Below, one piece after another: positions 39,592-48,540 of a DNA stretch of 64,000 nucleotides. The DNA is taken from NCBI RefSeq assembly GCF_000425065.1, contig NZ_AULB01000013.1:124001-188000 (forward strand). Reading direction: 5' to 3'. Source of the stretch: Actinomadura rifamycini DSM 43936 (lineage in GTDB: Bacteria; Actinomycetota; Actinomycetes; Streptosporangiales; Streptosporangiaceae). Each line of letters opens with the position of its first letter. Positions within the stretch are counted from its first letter, which is position 1. The position numbers and the translations under genes were made by a program. The notes under the pieces are model-generated. The model had not been told where the DNA came from. It did no database searches and saw nothing but the letters and a program-made list of their open reading frames with translations.

Positions 39592-39636
39592 TCCGGTGCG
39601 GCCGGGTTCCGGACTCCGGGGCCCGGCCGCACCGGA
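39592..39636 (+). terminator. Strong hairpin between atpD and atpC
   Basis: A perfect 15-base-pair stem (left arm TCCGGTGCGGCCGGG, 39592-39606; right arm 39622-39636) with a 15-base loop sits 6 bases after the atpD stop and 38 bases before the atpC start. It is long enough to act as a partial terminator or an RNA processing or stability element, lowering epsilon relative to beta. Confidence 0.65.
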
Positions 39637-39673
39637 ACCGCGGCAACCGATCCGGTAATCGGAGGATTGTGAC

Positions 39674-40060
39674 GTGGCAACCCTGAAGGTCGGGCTGGTC
39701 TCGCCGGAGCGCGAGATCTGGTCCGGCGATGCCAAGATGGTGGTCGCGCAGACCATCGAGGGCGCGCTCGGCATCCTGCCCGGGCACGCCCCGGTGCTCG
39801 GCGTCCTCCTCGACGGCAGCGTGGTCAAGATCGAGCCCGCCGACGGCGGCGAGCCGGTCACCGCGATGGTCGGCAGCGGCTTCTTCTCCGTCGCGGCCGA
39901 CGAGGTGTCGGTCCTGGCCGAGCAGGCCGAGCTGAGCCACGAGGTCGATGTGGACGCGGCGAAGCGCGCGCTCGAAGAGGCGGAGGCGTCCGGCGACGAG
40001 GACGGCACGGCGGAGCGGCGGGCGCGCGCCCGGCTGCGCGCGGCGGGCATCGAAGCCTAG
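39674..40060 (+). CDS. atpC: ATP synthase F1 subunit epsilon
   Basis: Rotor and regulatory subunit, 128 residues. The N-terminal beta sandwich is clear (LVSPEREIWSGDAKMVVAQTIEGALGILPGHAPVLGVL, given in part), followed by a C-terminal helical region (residues 88-128) that can inhibit ATP hydrolysis. GTG 39674 follows a GGAGG-type site (TCGGAGGATTGTGAC). Confidence 0.95.
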   Translation: MATLKVGLVSPEREIWSGDAKMVVAQTIEGALGILPGHAPVLGVLLDGSVVKIEPADGGEPVTAMVGSGFFSVAADEVSVLAEQAELSHEVDVDAAKRALEEAEASGDEDGTAERRARARLRAAGIEA

Positions 40061-40090
40061 TATCGAGGCCGGACGGAACGGCGGGGGGAC

Positions 40091-40558
40091 TTGGGCGAGC
40101 ACCTGGCAGTGGACGTCGGCGCGGTGCTCGCCGCCCTCGCCGCGGTGTGCGCGCTCGTGTTCCTCGCGATGGCGGTACGCCGCCGCCTGTTCGTGCGCGG
40201 CGGCGGCGCGGTCGAGTGCAGCCTGCGGGAGCTGCCGGCCGAGGAGGGCGGCGCCCCGGGAGTGTGGCGGCTGGGCATCGGCCGCTACAAGGGCGATGTC
40301 CTGCACTGGCACCGCGTGTTCGGCTTCAGCAGACGGCCCCGGCAGGTGATCCACCGCCGGGGCCTCGTCGTGTCCAACCGCAGGCGCCCGGACCCGGAGG
40401 AGGCCGACGGCCTGCTGCCGGACGTGGGCATCATCGAGGTCCGCGACGGCGACCTGCGGGTCGAGCTCGCGATGGGCGCGTCGGCGCTGACCGGCTTCCT
40501 GGCGTGGCTGGAGGCGGCGCCCCCCGGCTTCCCGGTGGACCTGCACGTCCCGGAGTAG
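40091..40558 (+). CDS. DUF2550 membrane-anchored protein
   Basis: A 155-residue protein with one N-terminal membrane helix (about residues 8-28) and a cytoplasmic domain (WRLGIGRYKGDVLHWHRVFG; ELAMGASALTGFLAWLEAAP). It matches the DUF2550 family found directly after atpC in many actinobacteria, such as the mycobacterial gene following atpC. Function is unknown. TTG 40091 follows GCGGGGGGAC; a GTG at 40109 is an alternative. Confidence 0.82.
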   Translation: MGEHLAVDVGAVLAALAAVCALVFLAMAVRRRLFVRGGGAVECSLRELPAEEGGAPGVWRLGIGRYKGDVLHWHRVFGFSRRPRQVIHRRGLVVSNRRRPDPEEADGLLPDVGIIEVRDGDLRVELAMGASALTGFLAWLEAAPPGFPVDLHVPE

Positions 40559-40688
40559 CCGTTCGGCACGGGCGGGTAAGGGCGCGGTATCGGTTCTCCC
40601 CGCGTCCGGCCGGGCGGCTTGCCGGTCACGGAGCGTGCGGAGATGATCGCTGCTGGTCAGCTGTCTCTTCCCGTTCGCAGGAGTCCAA

Positions 40689-42218
40689 GTGCGCAAGCTG
40701 CTCAGTGGGTCGGCCGTGCTGTTGCCCGCCGCGACCGTGTCCCTCCTGGCGTTGTCCGCGGTCCCGCCCGCGGGCGCGGCGCCGGCCCGCCCCGACCTCG
40801 CCGAGCTGGTGACGGTCGAGGACGTGCGGCGCCACCTGGAGGCGTTCCAGGAGATCGCCGACTACAACGGCGGCAGCCGCGCGGCCGGCACGTCCGGGTA
40901 CGACCTGTCGGTGAAGTACGTCGTCGGGCGGCTGCGCAAGGCGGGCTTCTCGCCGACCGTGCAGAAGTTCACCTACCCGTACTGGGAGCAGCGTTCGGAG
41001 CCGGTGATGGCCCGGACGGGCGGCAAGAGCAAGAAGAAGGCGTACAAGGCGGGCGTGGAGTTCGCCTCGATGATGTACTCGGGGTCCGGTGACGTCACCG
41101 CCCGCGTGATCGCCGTGGACGTCCCGGCGAAGGGCGAAGAGGGCACCAGCGGGTGCGAGAAGAAGGACTTCAAGGGGTTCGAGAAGGGTGCGATCGCGCT
41201 CATGCAGCGCGGGAAGTGCTCGTTCGAGACGAAGGCGGAGCGGGCGCGGAGCGCGGGTGCGGCCGCGGCCGTCATCTACAACAGGCCCGATGAGAAGGGC
41301 CCCATCAACGGGACGGTGTCGAAGCCGGCGAAGCTGCCGGTGCTGTCCACGAGCCACGAGATCGGCGCGGCGCTCGCGAAGGCCGCGGCGAAGGGCGGGC
41401 TGACGCTGCGGGTGAAGACGGACACCGAGCACGGGAAGCGGTCGTCCAGCAACGTCGTCGCCGACACGAAGCGGGGCCGCGAGGACAACGTGGTCGTCGT
41501 GGGCGCGCACCTGGACAGCGTGCCGGACGGCGCGGGCATCAACGACAACGGGACGGGTTCGGCGGCGGTGCTCGCGGTCGCCGAGGAGATCGGCGCGCTC
41601 GGCGAGAAGGGCCTGCGGAACCGGGTGCGGTTCGCCTGGTGGGGCGCCGAGGAGGAGGGCCTGCGCGGGTCGACCCACTACGTCGAGAAGATGGACCCGT
41701 CCGACCGGCGGCACATCGCCGCGAACCTCAACTTCGACATGCTCGGCTCGGTGAACGGCATCCGCGGCGTGTACGACGGCGACCACTCGCTCGCCCAGGG
41801 CACCGTCCCGCCGGCCGGGTCGGCGGCGATCGAGCGGATGTTCCGCGAGTACTACAAGGGCCGCAAGCTGGCGACGGCCGAGAGCGTCTTCAACGGCCGC
41901 TCCGACTACGGCCCGTTCATCGAGCACGGCATCCCGGCGGGCGGGATCGCGACCGGCGCGGACGGCGTGAAGACGGCCGCGGAGGCGAAGGCGTACGGGG
42001 GGCGCGCGGGCAAGACCTACGACCCGTGCTACCACGAGAAGTGCGACCGGATGAAGAACGTGAACATGAAGCTGCTGGACACGAACGTCGACGGCGTGGC
42101 GCACGTGACGCAGCTCCTCGCGGCCAGCACGGTCGCGGTGAACGGCGACGCCCGGCTGCTGCCGGCGGCGCCGGGCCAGGCGGCTTCGCTGTGGAGCGGC
42201 GGCCGCCTGCTGCGCTGA
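40689..42218 (+). CDS. Secreted M28 family zinc aminopeptidase with PA domain
   Basis: A 509-residue exported peptidase. The signal peptide covers residues 1-30 (ends AGAAPA). A PA domain is inserted (SGCEKKDFKGFEKGAIALMQ, KCSFETKAERARSAGAAA). The di-zinc catalytic domain shows AHLDSVPDGAGINDNGTGSA, the EE pair in WWGAEEEGLRGS and a distal aspartate in NLNFDMLGS. Its closest known types are the Streptomyces aminopeptidases and mycobacterial LpqL. GTG 40689 follows AGGAG. It probably feeds on peptides outside the cell. Confidence 0.9.
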   Translation: MRKLLSGSAVLLPAATVSLLALSAVPPAGAAPARPDLAELVTVEDVRRHLEAFQEIADYNGGSRAAGTSGYDLSVKYVVGRLRKAGFSPTVQKFTYPYWEQRSEPVMARTGGKSKKKAYKAGVEFASMMYSGSGDVTARVIAVDVPAKGEEGTSGCEKKDFKGFEKGAIALMQRGKCSFETKAERARSAGAAAAVIYNRPDEKGPINGTVSKPAKLPVLSTSHEIGAALAKAAAKGGLTLRVKTDTEHGKRSSSNVVADTKRGREDNVVVVGAHLDSVPDGAGINDNGTGSAAVLAVAEEIGALGEKGLRNRVRFAWWGAEEEGLRGSTHYVEKMDPSDRRHIAANLNFDMLGSVNGIRGVYDGDHSLAQGTVPPAGSAAIERMFREYYKGRKLATAESVFNGRSDYGPFIEHGIPAGGIATGADGVKTAAEAKAYGGRAGKTYDPCYHEKCDRMKNVNMKLLDTNVDGVAHVTQLLAASTVAVNGDARLLPAAPGQAASLWSGGRLLR

Positions 42219-42242
42219 CCCGCCGACCGGACGTTCGGCAAG

Positions 42243-42279
42243 GAACGGGGCGGGGCCGACGATCGGCCCCGCCCCGTTC
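42243..42279. terminator. Bidirectional terminator
   Basis: A perfect 16-base-pair stem (left arm GAACGGGGCGGGGCCG) with a 5-base loop ACGAT lies between the convergent peptidase and adenosyltransferase genes. Confidence 0.8.
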
Positions 42280-42294
42280 GCATGCCCGGTCGTC

Positions 42295-42921
42295 CTAGCG
42301 TTCGCCGCCGGGCTTCCACAGGACGTCGCCGTGGTCGAGGTTCGCGACCCGGCAGAGGATGAACAGCAGGTCCGACAGGCGGTTCAGGTACTTCACGGCC
42401 AGCGGGTTGACGCCGCCCGCCGCGGCCTCGGGGTCGTCCGGGGCGGCGGCGCCGTGCGCCTCGACGGCCGCCCACGCGGAGCGTTCGGCGCGCCGGGCGA
42501 CCGTCCGCGCGACGTGCAGCAGCGCGGCGCCGGGCGTCCCGCCGGGGAGGATGAAGCTGCGGAGCGGCTTCAGCTTCTCGTTCTGCTCGTCGCAGGCCGC
42601 TTCGAGCTGCTCGATGTAGGACGCGTCGATGCGCAGCGGCGGGTACTCCGGGTCGGGGACGACCGGGGCGCACAGGTCCGCGCCGACGTCGAACATGTCG
42701 TTCTGCACGCGGACGAGGAGCGCGGCGACGTCCTCGGGGAGGGAGCCGAGGGCGAGCGCGGCGCCGATCGCGGCGTTGGCCTCCTCGACGTCGGCGTAGG
42801 CGGCCAGGCGCGGGTCGGTCTTGGGGGTGCGGGACGCGTCGCCCAGCGCGGTCGTCCCGTCGTCGCCTGTCCGGGTGTAGATCCGGGACAGGACGACGGG
42901 GTTCTCCCTGTTCTTCGCCAT
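42295..42921 (-). CDS. Cob(I)alamin adenosyltransferase (PduO type)
   Basis: Transfers adenosine from ATP to cob(I)alamin to make coenzyme B12. The 208-residue protein has the N-terminal ATP site (SRIYTRTGDDGTTALGDASR), ADVEEANAAIG, and the C-terminal LPGGTPGAALLHVARTVARRAER and NRLSDLLFILCRVAN motifs. ATG 42921 is preferred: TAGGGT ends 7 bases upstream, fitting a leaderless transcript, and the in-frame GTG at 42930 overlaps that box. In mycobacteria this gene also lies near the atp operon. Confidence 0.93.
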   Translation of the reverse strand: MAKNRENPVVLSRIYTRTGDDGTTALGDASRTPKTDPRLAAYADVEEANAAIGAALALGSLPEDVAALLVRVQNDMFDVGADLCAPVVPDPEYPPLRIDASYIEQLEAACDEQNEKLKPLRSFILPGGTPGAALLHVARTVARRAERSAWAAVEAHGAAAPDDPEAAAGGVNPLAVKYLNRLSDLLFILCRVANLDHGDVLWKPGGER

Positions 42922-43034
42922 GCCGGCCACCCTAGCGCCGGGCTCCGCGCCGAAGGGCGTTCGGTAGTGTGCGACGACATCGTCCGTCAGGTGCCGGGGG
43001 GTGGGGTCGTCCGCCCGCGGGAGGCAGGTGCGCC

Positions 43035-44615
43035 GTGTTCGACTACATCATCGTGGGAGCGGGCAGCGCGGGGTGCGTGCTCGCCGCCCGGCTGACCGAG
43101 GACCCGTCCGTCACGGTGCTGCTGCTGGAGGCGGGCCCGCCCGACGACGCCCCCGAGATCCATGTCCCGGCGGCCGTCGCGTCGCTGGCCAAGGGCCCGT
43201 ACGACTGGGACCACGCGACCGTCCCGCAGGAGCACGCCGCGGGCCGCGGCGTGTCCTGGCCGCGGGGGCGGACGCTCGGCGGCAGCTCGTCCACCGACGC
43301 GATGGTCTACACGCGGGGCGCCCCGGCCGACTACGACGCCTGGCGGGACGAGCACGGCTGCGCCGGCTGGGGCTACGCGGACCTCCTGCCGTACTTCCGC
43401 CGGGCCGAGGACCAGCAGCGCGGCGAGACCCCGTACCACGGCGTCGGCGGCCCGCTCCGCGTCGAGGACCCGCGCTTCAAGCACCCGCTCACGCAGGCGT
43501 GGGTGAAGTCGGCGAAGGCGCACGGGCTCGCCGCCAACCCCGACTTCAACGGCCCCGCCCAGGACGGCGTGGGCTTCTACCAGGTCACGCAGAAGCGCGG
43601 GCGCCGCTGGTCGGCGGCCGACGGCTACCTGCACCCGGTCGAGCACCGCCCGAACCTGACCGTCCTCACCGACGCGCTCGCGACGCGCGTCCTGGTGGAG
43701 GACGGGCGGGCGGCGGGCGTGACGTACGAGGCGCGCGGGGAGTCGCTGACGGCACGCGCCGACCGGGAGGTGGTGCTGTCGGGCGGGGCGGTGAGCAGCC
43801 CGCAGCTCCTCATGCTGTCGGGGATCGGGCCGGCCGACCATCTCCGCGAGCACGGCATCAGGGTGCTCGTCGACGCGCCCGTCGGCCGGAACCTGCAAGA
43901 CCACCCGTTCGTGAACGTCATGTTCGCCACGCCCCGGACCAAGAACCTGTGGGAGCAGACGAACGCCCGCGCGTTCGCGCTGTACTCCGCCCTGGGGCGC
44001 GGCCCGTACGCGTCGAACGTCGCGGAGGCGGGCGGGTTCGTCCGGACGTCCGAGGGGCTTCCCGCGCCGGACCTGCAGTACCACGTGCTGCCGACCCCGT
44101 TCATCGGCCAGGGGCTCGTCGAGCCGTCGCAGCGGCTGCTGTCGGTGCTGGTCGGCGCGGTCGCGGTCCGCAGCCGGGGGACGCTCGCGCTGCGCTCGGC
44201 GAGCCCGCACGCCAAGCCGCTGATCGACCCCGCGTACCTCGCGGACGACGCCGACCTCGCCATTCTGGTCGCGGGGGTGAAGCAGGCCCGCGCGATCGCC
44301 GACACCGGCCCGCTCGCGTCGCTGCTCGGCGGCGAGTTCGCCCCCGGCGAGCAGGTGTCGGACGACGCGGCGATCGCCGCGTTCGTCCGCCGCGAGTGCG
44401 CGACGCTGTTCCATCCGACGAGCACGTGCGCGATGGGCGCGGTCGTGGACGGCGAGCTGCGCGTGCGGGGGGTCGAGGGCCTGCGGGTCGTCGACGCGTC
44501 CGTCATGCCGTCCGTCCCGCGCGGCGGCACCGGCGCCCCGACGGTCGCGATCGCCGAGCGCGCGGCCGACCTGATCCGCGGGAAGGCGCCGCTGGAGCCC
44601 GCGGCGGTCGGCTGA
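43035..44615 (+). CDS. GMC family FAD-dependent oxidoreductase (choline dehydrogenase-like)
   Basis: A 526-residue flavoprotein alcohol dehydrogenase. FAD-binding [13 protein letters not shown] and LLLEAG at the N-terminus, the GMC signature [19 protein letters not shown], signature 2 ([19 protein letters not shown]) and the catalytic histidine in [11 protein letters not shown] are present. The usual second active-site Asn/His, in the motif TNAPT of choline dehydrogenases, is glycine here ([12 protein letters not shown]), so substrate or chemistry may differ. GTG 43035 follows GGGAGGCAGG. It is a single gene. Confidence 0.88.
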   Translation: MFDYIIVGAGSAGCVLAARLTEDPSVTVLLLEAGPPDDAPEIHVPAAVASLAKGPYDWDHATVPQEHAAGRGVSWPRGRTLGGSSSTDAMVYTRGAPADYDAWRDEHGCAGWGYADLLPYFRRAEDQQRGETPYHGVGGPLRVEDPRFKHPLTQAWVKSAKAHGLAANPDFNGPAQDGVGFYQVTQKRGRRWSAADGYLHPVEHRPNLTVLTDALATRVLVEDGRAAGVTYEARGESLTARADREVVLSGGAVSSPQLLMLSGIGPADHLREHGIRVLVDAPVGRNLQDHPFVNVMFATPRTKNLWEQTNARAFALYSALGRGPYASNVAEAGGFVRTSEGLPAPDLQYHVLPTPFIGQGLVEPSQRLLSVLVGAVAVRSRGTLALRSASPHAKPLIDPAYLADDADLAILVAGVKQARAIADTGPLASLLGGEFAPGEQVSDDAAIAAFVRRECATLFHPTSTCAMGAVVDGELRVRGVEGLRVVDASVMPSVPRGGTGAPTVAIAERAADLIRGKAPLEPAAVG

Positions 44616-44634
44616 GGCGCCCGTCCGGAACGAG

Positions 44635-44666
44635 GAACGCCCCCGTCCGTCCGGACGGGGGCGTTC
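44635..44666. terminator. Bidirectional terminator
   Basis: A perfect 14-base-pair stem (left arm GAACGCCCCCGTCC) with a GTCC loop, between the GMC gene and the convergent small-peptide gene at 44706. Confidence 0.8.
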
Positions 44667-44705
44667 TGTGCGGGACGCGCGCCGTGCGCGTACAACCCGC
44701 GGCGG

Positions 44706-44816
44706 TCAACGCTTCAGGGCCTTCGCGAGCCGGACGCGGCGGGCCCGGCGGGCCTCGCGCCGGCGCTGCAGGACGCGGTCGTCGATGAAGTCCCGGGTGA
44801 TTTCCGGACGGATCAT
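44706..44816 (-). CDS. 36-residue arginine-rich peptide gene
   Basis: A short gene read from ATG 44816 behind a good GAGGAG ribosome site (GAGGAGAACGAC). The peptide begins [20 protein letters not shown] and continues with [17 protein letters not shown]; 14 of 36 residues are arginine or lysine, and the second half would form a basic amphipathic helix. Codon usage is typical of the genome. A terminator follows downstream and a repeat-rich control region lies upstream, supporting a real transcription unit. Function is unknown; nucleic-acid or ribosome binding is a guess. Confidence 0.6.
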   Translation of the reverse strand: MIRPEITRDFIDDRVLQRRREARRARRVRLAKALKR

Positions 44817-44872
44817 GTCGTTCTCCTCGTGTTCCGCCGGGCCCTCGCGGCCCGACATCTACGAGGTTCGTC

Positions 44873-44953
44873 CTAAGGCGGGGGCCGCCGCATCGGGACG
44901 AAGGCTTATCCCAGGGCCTCAGGACCGCCTTAGACGGCTCGGACGGCTTATCC
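44873..44953. promoter_or_regulatory. Repeat-rich divergent control region
   Basis: Between the 36-residue peptide gene and the aldehyde dehydrogenase gene lie an inverted pair CTAAGGCGG (44873-44881) and CCGCCTTAG (44925-44933), and an exact direct pair GGCTTATCC (44903-44911 and 44945-44953) spaced 42 bases, four helical turns. These suggest binding of a multimeric regulator. None is encoded next to it. Confidence 0.5.
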
Positions 44954-45048
44954 GCGGGGGGTAGGACTCGTGGAGACGCGGCATAAGGTGCTTTACTAAC
45001 GAGTACTACGCATGCAAGCGAGCACTTACTGCCTCCCGGGAGGTTCCC

Positions 45049-46551
45049 ATGTCCGTGGCCACGGAGAGCACCGAGAAGACGTTCGCGTCGCTGAACCCGG
45101 CCACCGGCGAGGTCGTCGCCGAACACCCCGTCCACGACGGGGCGGACGTCGCCGCCGCGATCGACCGGGCCCGGGAGGCGTCGCGCTGGTGGGGCGAGCT
45201 GGGCTGGCGCGAGCGCCGGCTGCGGCTGCTCAACATCAAGGGGTCCCTCGCGCGCAACCTCAACCGGATGGCGGAGGTCATCCACCAGGAGACCGGCAAG
45301 CCGGTCGCCGACGCGCAGCTCGAGACCATCATGGCGATCTCGCACCTGGACTGGGCGGCCCGCAACGCGCAGAAGGTGCTCGGGCCGCGCACCGTCTTCC
45401 CCGGCATGATCGCGATCAACCAGAAGTGCACGCTGGAGTACCAGCCGCTCGGCGTCGTCGGCGTCATCGGCCCCTGGAACTACCCGATCTTCACCCCGAT
45501 CGGCTCGATCGCGTACGCGCTCGCCGCCGGGAACGCCGTCGTGTTCAAGCCGTCCGAGTTCACCCCGGGCGTCGGGACGTACCTCGCCGAGCTGGTCGCC
45601 GGGGTCGTCCCCGAGCATCCGGTCCTCCAGGTCGTGACCGGGTACGGCGCGACGGGCGCCGCGCTCGCGTCGTCCCCGCACATCGGCAAGCTCGCCTTCA
45701 CCGGCTCCGCGCCCACCGCCCGCAAGGTGATGGCGGCCTGCGCCGAGAACCTCACCCCGATCGTCGCCGAGTGCGGCGGCAAGGACGCCTGCATCGTGGA
45801 CGGCGACGCCGACCTCGACGCCGCCGCGGACGCCGCGCTGTGGGGCGCGATGTCGAACGCCGGGCAGACGTGCATCGGCGTCGAGCGGGTCTACGTCGTC
45901 GACCGCGCCTACGACGCGTTCCTCGGCAAGCTCACCGAGAAGGCCCGCGAGCTGCGCCCCGGCTTCGACCGCGAGGCCGCCTACGGCCCGATCACGATGC
46001 CCGGCCAGCTCGACATCATCGAGCGGCACATCAAGGACGCCCTCGACAAGGGCGGCAAGGCCGTCGTCGGCGGGCCCGAGTCCGTCCGCAAGCCGTACGT
46101 GGAGCCGGTCGTCCTCACCGACGTCCCGGACGACTCCGCCGCCGTCTGCGAGGAGACGTTCGGCCCGACGATCACCGTGCACCGGGTCGCGTCGCTGGAC
46201 GAGGCCGTCGAGAAGGCGAACCGCACCAGCTACGGGCTCGCCGGGACGATCTTCTCCGGCAGCAAGTCGCGCGCGATGGAGGCGGCCCGCGCGATGCGGT
46301 CCGGCATGACGTCCATCAACGCGTTCGCCGCGTTCGCGCAGGTCGCCGCGCTGCCGTTCGGCGGCGTCGGGGAGTCCGGCTTCGGCCGCATCCACGGCGC
46401 GGACGGGCTGCGCGAGTTCGCCCGGCCGAAGGCGATCACCCGGCAGCGGTTCGCGACCATGAACCTGACGTCGTTCGGCCGCTCCGAGAAGGAGATGGCG
46501 CGCGTCCTCGGCCTCATCAACATGCTGCACGCCAAGCGCTACAAGCGGTGA
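45049..46551 (+). CDS. NAD(P)-dependent aldehyde dehydrogenase
   Basis: Oxidises an aldehyde (succinate semialdehyde or a longer aldehyde) to the acid. The 500-residue protein has the NAD-binding GPWNYPIF, FTGSAPTARKV, the general-base glutamate in AECGGKD, and the nucleophilic cysteine in NAGQTCIGVERV. The C-terminal 30 residues (NLTSFGRSEKEMARVLGLIN) form an extra tail seen in membrane-associated class 3-like enzymes. ATG 45049 follows GGGAGG. A GNAT acetyltransferase gene follows two bases later. Confidence 0.9.
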   Translation: MSVATESTEKTFASLNPATGEVVAEHPVHDGADVAAAIDRAREASRWWGELGWRERRLRLLNIKGSLARNLNRMAEVIHQETGKPVADAQLETIMAISHLDWAARNAQKVLGPRTVFPGMIAINQKCTLEYQPLGVVGVIGPWNYPIFTPIGSIAYALAAGNAVVFKPSEFTPGVGTYLAELVAGVVPEHPVLQVVTGYGATGAALASSPHIGKLAFTGSAPTARKVMAACAENLTPIVAECGGKDACIVDGDADLDAAADAALWGAMSNAGQTCIGVERVYVVDRAYDAFLGKLTEKARELRPGFDREAAYGPITMPGQLDIIERHIKDALDKGGKAVVGGPESVRKPYVEPVVLTDVPDDSAAVCEETFGPTITVHRVASLDEAVEKANRTSYGLAGTIFSGSKSRAMEAARAMRSGMTSINAFAAFAQVAALPFGGVGESGFGRIHGADGLREFARPKAITRQRFATMNLTSFGRSEKEMARVLGLINMLHAKRYKR

Positions 46552-46553
46552 CC

Positions 46554-47042
46554 ATGGACGGCGGTTTCGCACCGGTGCGCAGCGGCTGGCGGGCCGCGCT
46601 GCGCCCGGTGCCGCCGCCTCCGGAGGGGTTCCGCCCGTTCGCCGACGCGGACCTGCCCGTCCTCGCCGCCCTCATGTGGGACGCCTACCGCGGCACCCCC
46701 GACGAGGGCGACGTGGGCGGCCCCGACGGCGCCCTGCGGGAACTGCGGCGGACGCTGGCCGGCGAGTACGGCACGTTCCTGCCGGGCGCGTCGTTCGTCG
46801 CCGAACCGGACGGACGTCCCGTCGCCGCGGCCCTCGTGACCGTCTACCGGGACGAGCCGCTGCTCGCGTTCCTGTTCACGGCGCCGTCCCACACCGGCCG
46901 CGGGCTCGGCCGCGAGCTGGTCCTCGCGGTCATGCACGCCGTCGCGGAGCGGGGCCACGGCACCCTCACCCTCGCCGTGACCCGCCGCAACCGCCGCGCC
47001 CGCCTCCTGTACCACCGGCTCGGCTTCGTCGAGATCGCCTGA
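46554..47042 (+). CDS. GNAT family N-acetyltransferase
   Basis: A 162-residue acetyl-CoA-dependent acetyltransferase. The CoA-binding loop is HTGRGLGRELVLAVMHAV, and the C-terminal strand-helix is TRRNRRARLLYHRLGFVEI. ATG 46554 lies 2 bases after the aldehyde dehydrogenase stop, so the pair is an operon. Substrate unknown. Confidence 0.85.
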   Translation: MDGGFAPVRSGWRAALRPVPPPPEGFRPFADADLPVLAALMWDAYRGTPDEGDVGGPDGALRELRRTLAGEYGTFLPGASFVAEPDGRPVAAALVTVYRDEPLLAFLFTAPSHTGRGLGRELVLAVMHAVAERGHGTLTLAVTRRNRRARLLYHRLGFVEIA

Positions 47043-47060
47043 CCCCGCCCCCGCGAGGCG

Positions 47061-48431
47061 TCAGGCGTCGGGGAACCAGTTCCCGTGGAACCCGGCCGGG
47101 ACCCGGCGGGGCAGCCGGACGGACGCGACGGCCCGGGTGACGTCCGTCGCGTCCAGGACGAGGAGGTCCGTGGCGGACGCGCCGGAGACGATCGACAGCA
47201 GCCAGCCCTCGTCCTCTGCGCGCGCGCCCTCGGCCGGGACGAACACGGCCTCGCCGACGTGCACGTCGCCGTCGAACTCGTGCGCGGTCGACGAACCGTC
47301 CCGCACGTCGTACTTCACGATGGCGTTGTCGGCCACGGTGTAGAGGTACCGGTTCGGCAGGCCCGTCCGGGTTTCGTCGTGGGTGGGGAACTCGACGGCC
47401 CGGTCGTCGAGCCGCTCCTCGGCGACGCGTCCGGTCGCGGGGTCGAGCGTCCAGCGGTGCAGGCGGGCGCTGTCGAACAGCGCCGCCGCGCGGACCGGGT
47501 CGGCGGAGCCGCCGATCCGCTCCCACAGGGCGGTGAACCCGCCGGGGGCGTACCGCACGGCGTCGAGGACGATCCGGCCCGCCGCGTCCTCGTGCGCGTT
47601 CCCGACGTGGAAGACGTAGCACGGGTCGATGTCGAACCATCGGACGTCCCCGGCGGAGTCCCGGCGCATGACGCCGAGCCGCGCCCGGTACCCGTCGTCC
47701 CAGCGGTACGGCATGGGCCGCCCGGCCATCGCCAGGTCGAGGTCGAACACGACGGGCAGGTCGAGCCAGACGACGTGGTTCTCGGTGACGGCGAAGTCGT
47801 GCATCATCGTCCCCGCGGGCACGTCGATCTCGCGGCTCTCCACGAGCCGTCCGTCCGCGGCGAGGCGGTGGTAGGTGAGGTACGGCGGGAGGAAGCCGTA
47901 GCCGAAGAACAGCAGCTCGCCGGTCGCCGGGTCCTGCTTGGGGTGCGCGGTCATCGCGGTGGTGAGGCGCCCGCCGAAGTCGCGGGGGCCGAGCGTCTCG
48001 AGGTCGGGGGTCACCGCGTGCGGGAGCCCGGCCTCCACCAGCGCGAGGATCTCGCCGGCGTGCCGGACGACGTGGGTGTTGGCGGGGACGGCGGCGAGGT
48101 CGAGCGTCCCGTCCTTGTGCACGTACGGGGCGTCCTCGGTGAACTCCCGGGTCCGCACCCAGCGGTTGCGGTACCACTCGGCGCGGCCCGCGCGGAGCCG
48201 GACGCCGTGCAGCATCCCCGGGCCGGTGAACCAGTGGCCGCTCGGCCGCCCCGGCGGCGGGTTGGGGCCGTTGCGGAAGTAGCGGCCGGTCAGGTCGGGC
48301 GGGAGGGTGCCCGTGACGGGGAGGTCGGTCGCCTCGATCTCGTCCGGGACGGGGGCGAGATGCCCGTCGAGCCACATGCCGGTGTCCCGGGTCGTGCCGG
48401 TGTCCTGGGTCGTGCCGGTGTCCTGGGTCAT
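47061..48431 (-). CDS. Carotenoid oxygenase family protein
   Basis: A non-heme iron dioxygenase of 456 residues that cleaves carotenoids or related stilbenes (RPE65/CCD family). Four iron-binding histidines are visible in TAHPKQD, MMHDFAVTENH, HVGNAHED and the C-terminal FHGNWFPD. RYFRNGPNP is the typical N-terminal motif. The first 17 codons are a tandem repeat of DTGTTQ-like units. ATG 48431 follows AAGGCAGG. It is transcribed divergently from a PadR gene, presumably its regulator. Confidence 0.9.
   Translation of the reverse strand: MTQDTGTTQDTGTTRDTGMWLDGHLAPVPDEIEATDLPVTGTLPPDLTGRYFRNGPNPPPGRPSGHWFTGPGMLHGVRLRAGRAEWYRNRWVRTREFTEDAPYVHKDGTLDLAAVPANTHVVRHAGEILALVEAGLPHAVTPDLETLGPRDFGGRLTTAMTAHPKQDPATGELLFFGYGFLPPYLTYHRLAADGRLVESREIDVPAGTMMHDFAVTENHVVWLDLPVVFDLDLAMAGRPMPYRWDDGYRARLGVMRRDSAGDVRWFDIDPCYVFHVGNAHEDAAGRIVLDAVRYAPGGFTALWERIGGSADPVRAAALFDSARLHRWTLDPATGRVAEERLDDRAVEFPTHDETRTGLPNRYLYTVADNAIVKYDVRDGSSTAHEFDGDVHVGEAVFVPAEGARAEDEGWLLSIVSGASATDLLVLDATDVTRAVASVRLPRRVPAGFHGNWFPDA
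48378..48431. repeat. 18-base tandem repeat at the 5' end of the carotenoid oxygenase gene
   Basis: Three in-frame copies of the 18-base unit GCCGGTGTCCTGGGTCGT (plus-strand sense), with one base changed in each of the outer copies, run exactly up to the start codon. Each encodes six residues, giving a TQDTGT-type repeat. Copy number could vary by slippage. Confidence 0.85.
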
Positions 48432-48490
48432 GGTGGGGCCTGCCTTTCGTCGGACGGCTCCGGCGCGGTCCGGGGTCGCCTCGGGGGAGC

Positions 48491-48540
48491 ACATTCCACT
48501 ATTGACAGGTCGAACGTAGACATTCCAGTTATGACATGTC
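48491..48540. promoter_or_regulatory. Tandem operator-like repeats, carotenoid oxygenase/PadR
   Basis: Two 21-base direct repeats starting ACATTCCA at 48491 and 48520 agree at 17 of 21 positions and each contain a TGACA core; the second ends in the palindrome TGACATGTCA. The second copy overlaps the -35 (ATGACA) of the padR promoter, whose -10 is TAGGGT at 48553-48558. PadR is the likely ligand. Confidence 0.65.

Noticed and set aside
44668-44964. A 98-codon + strand frame
   Set aside because: It is antisense to the 36-residue peptide gene and its control region and has no ribosome site.
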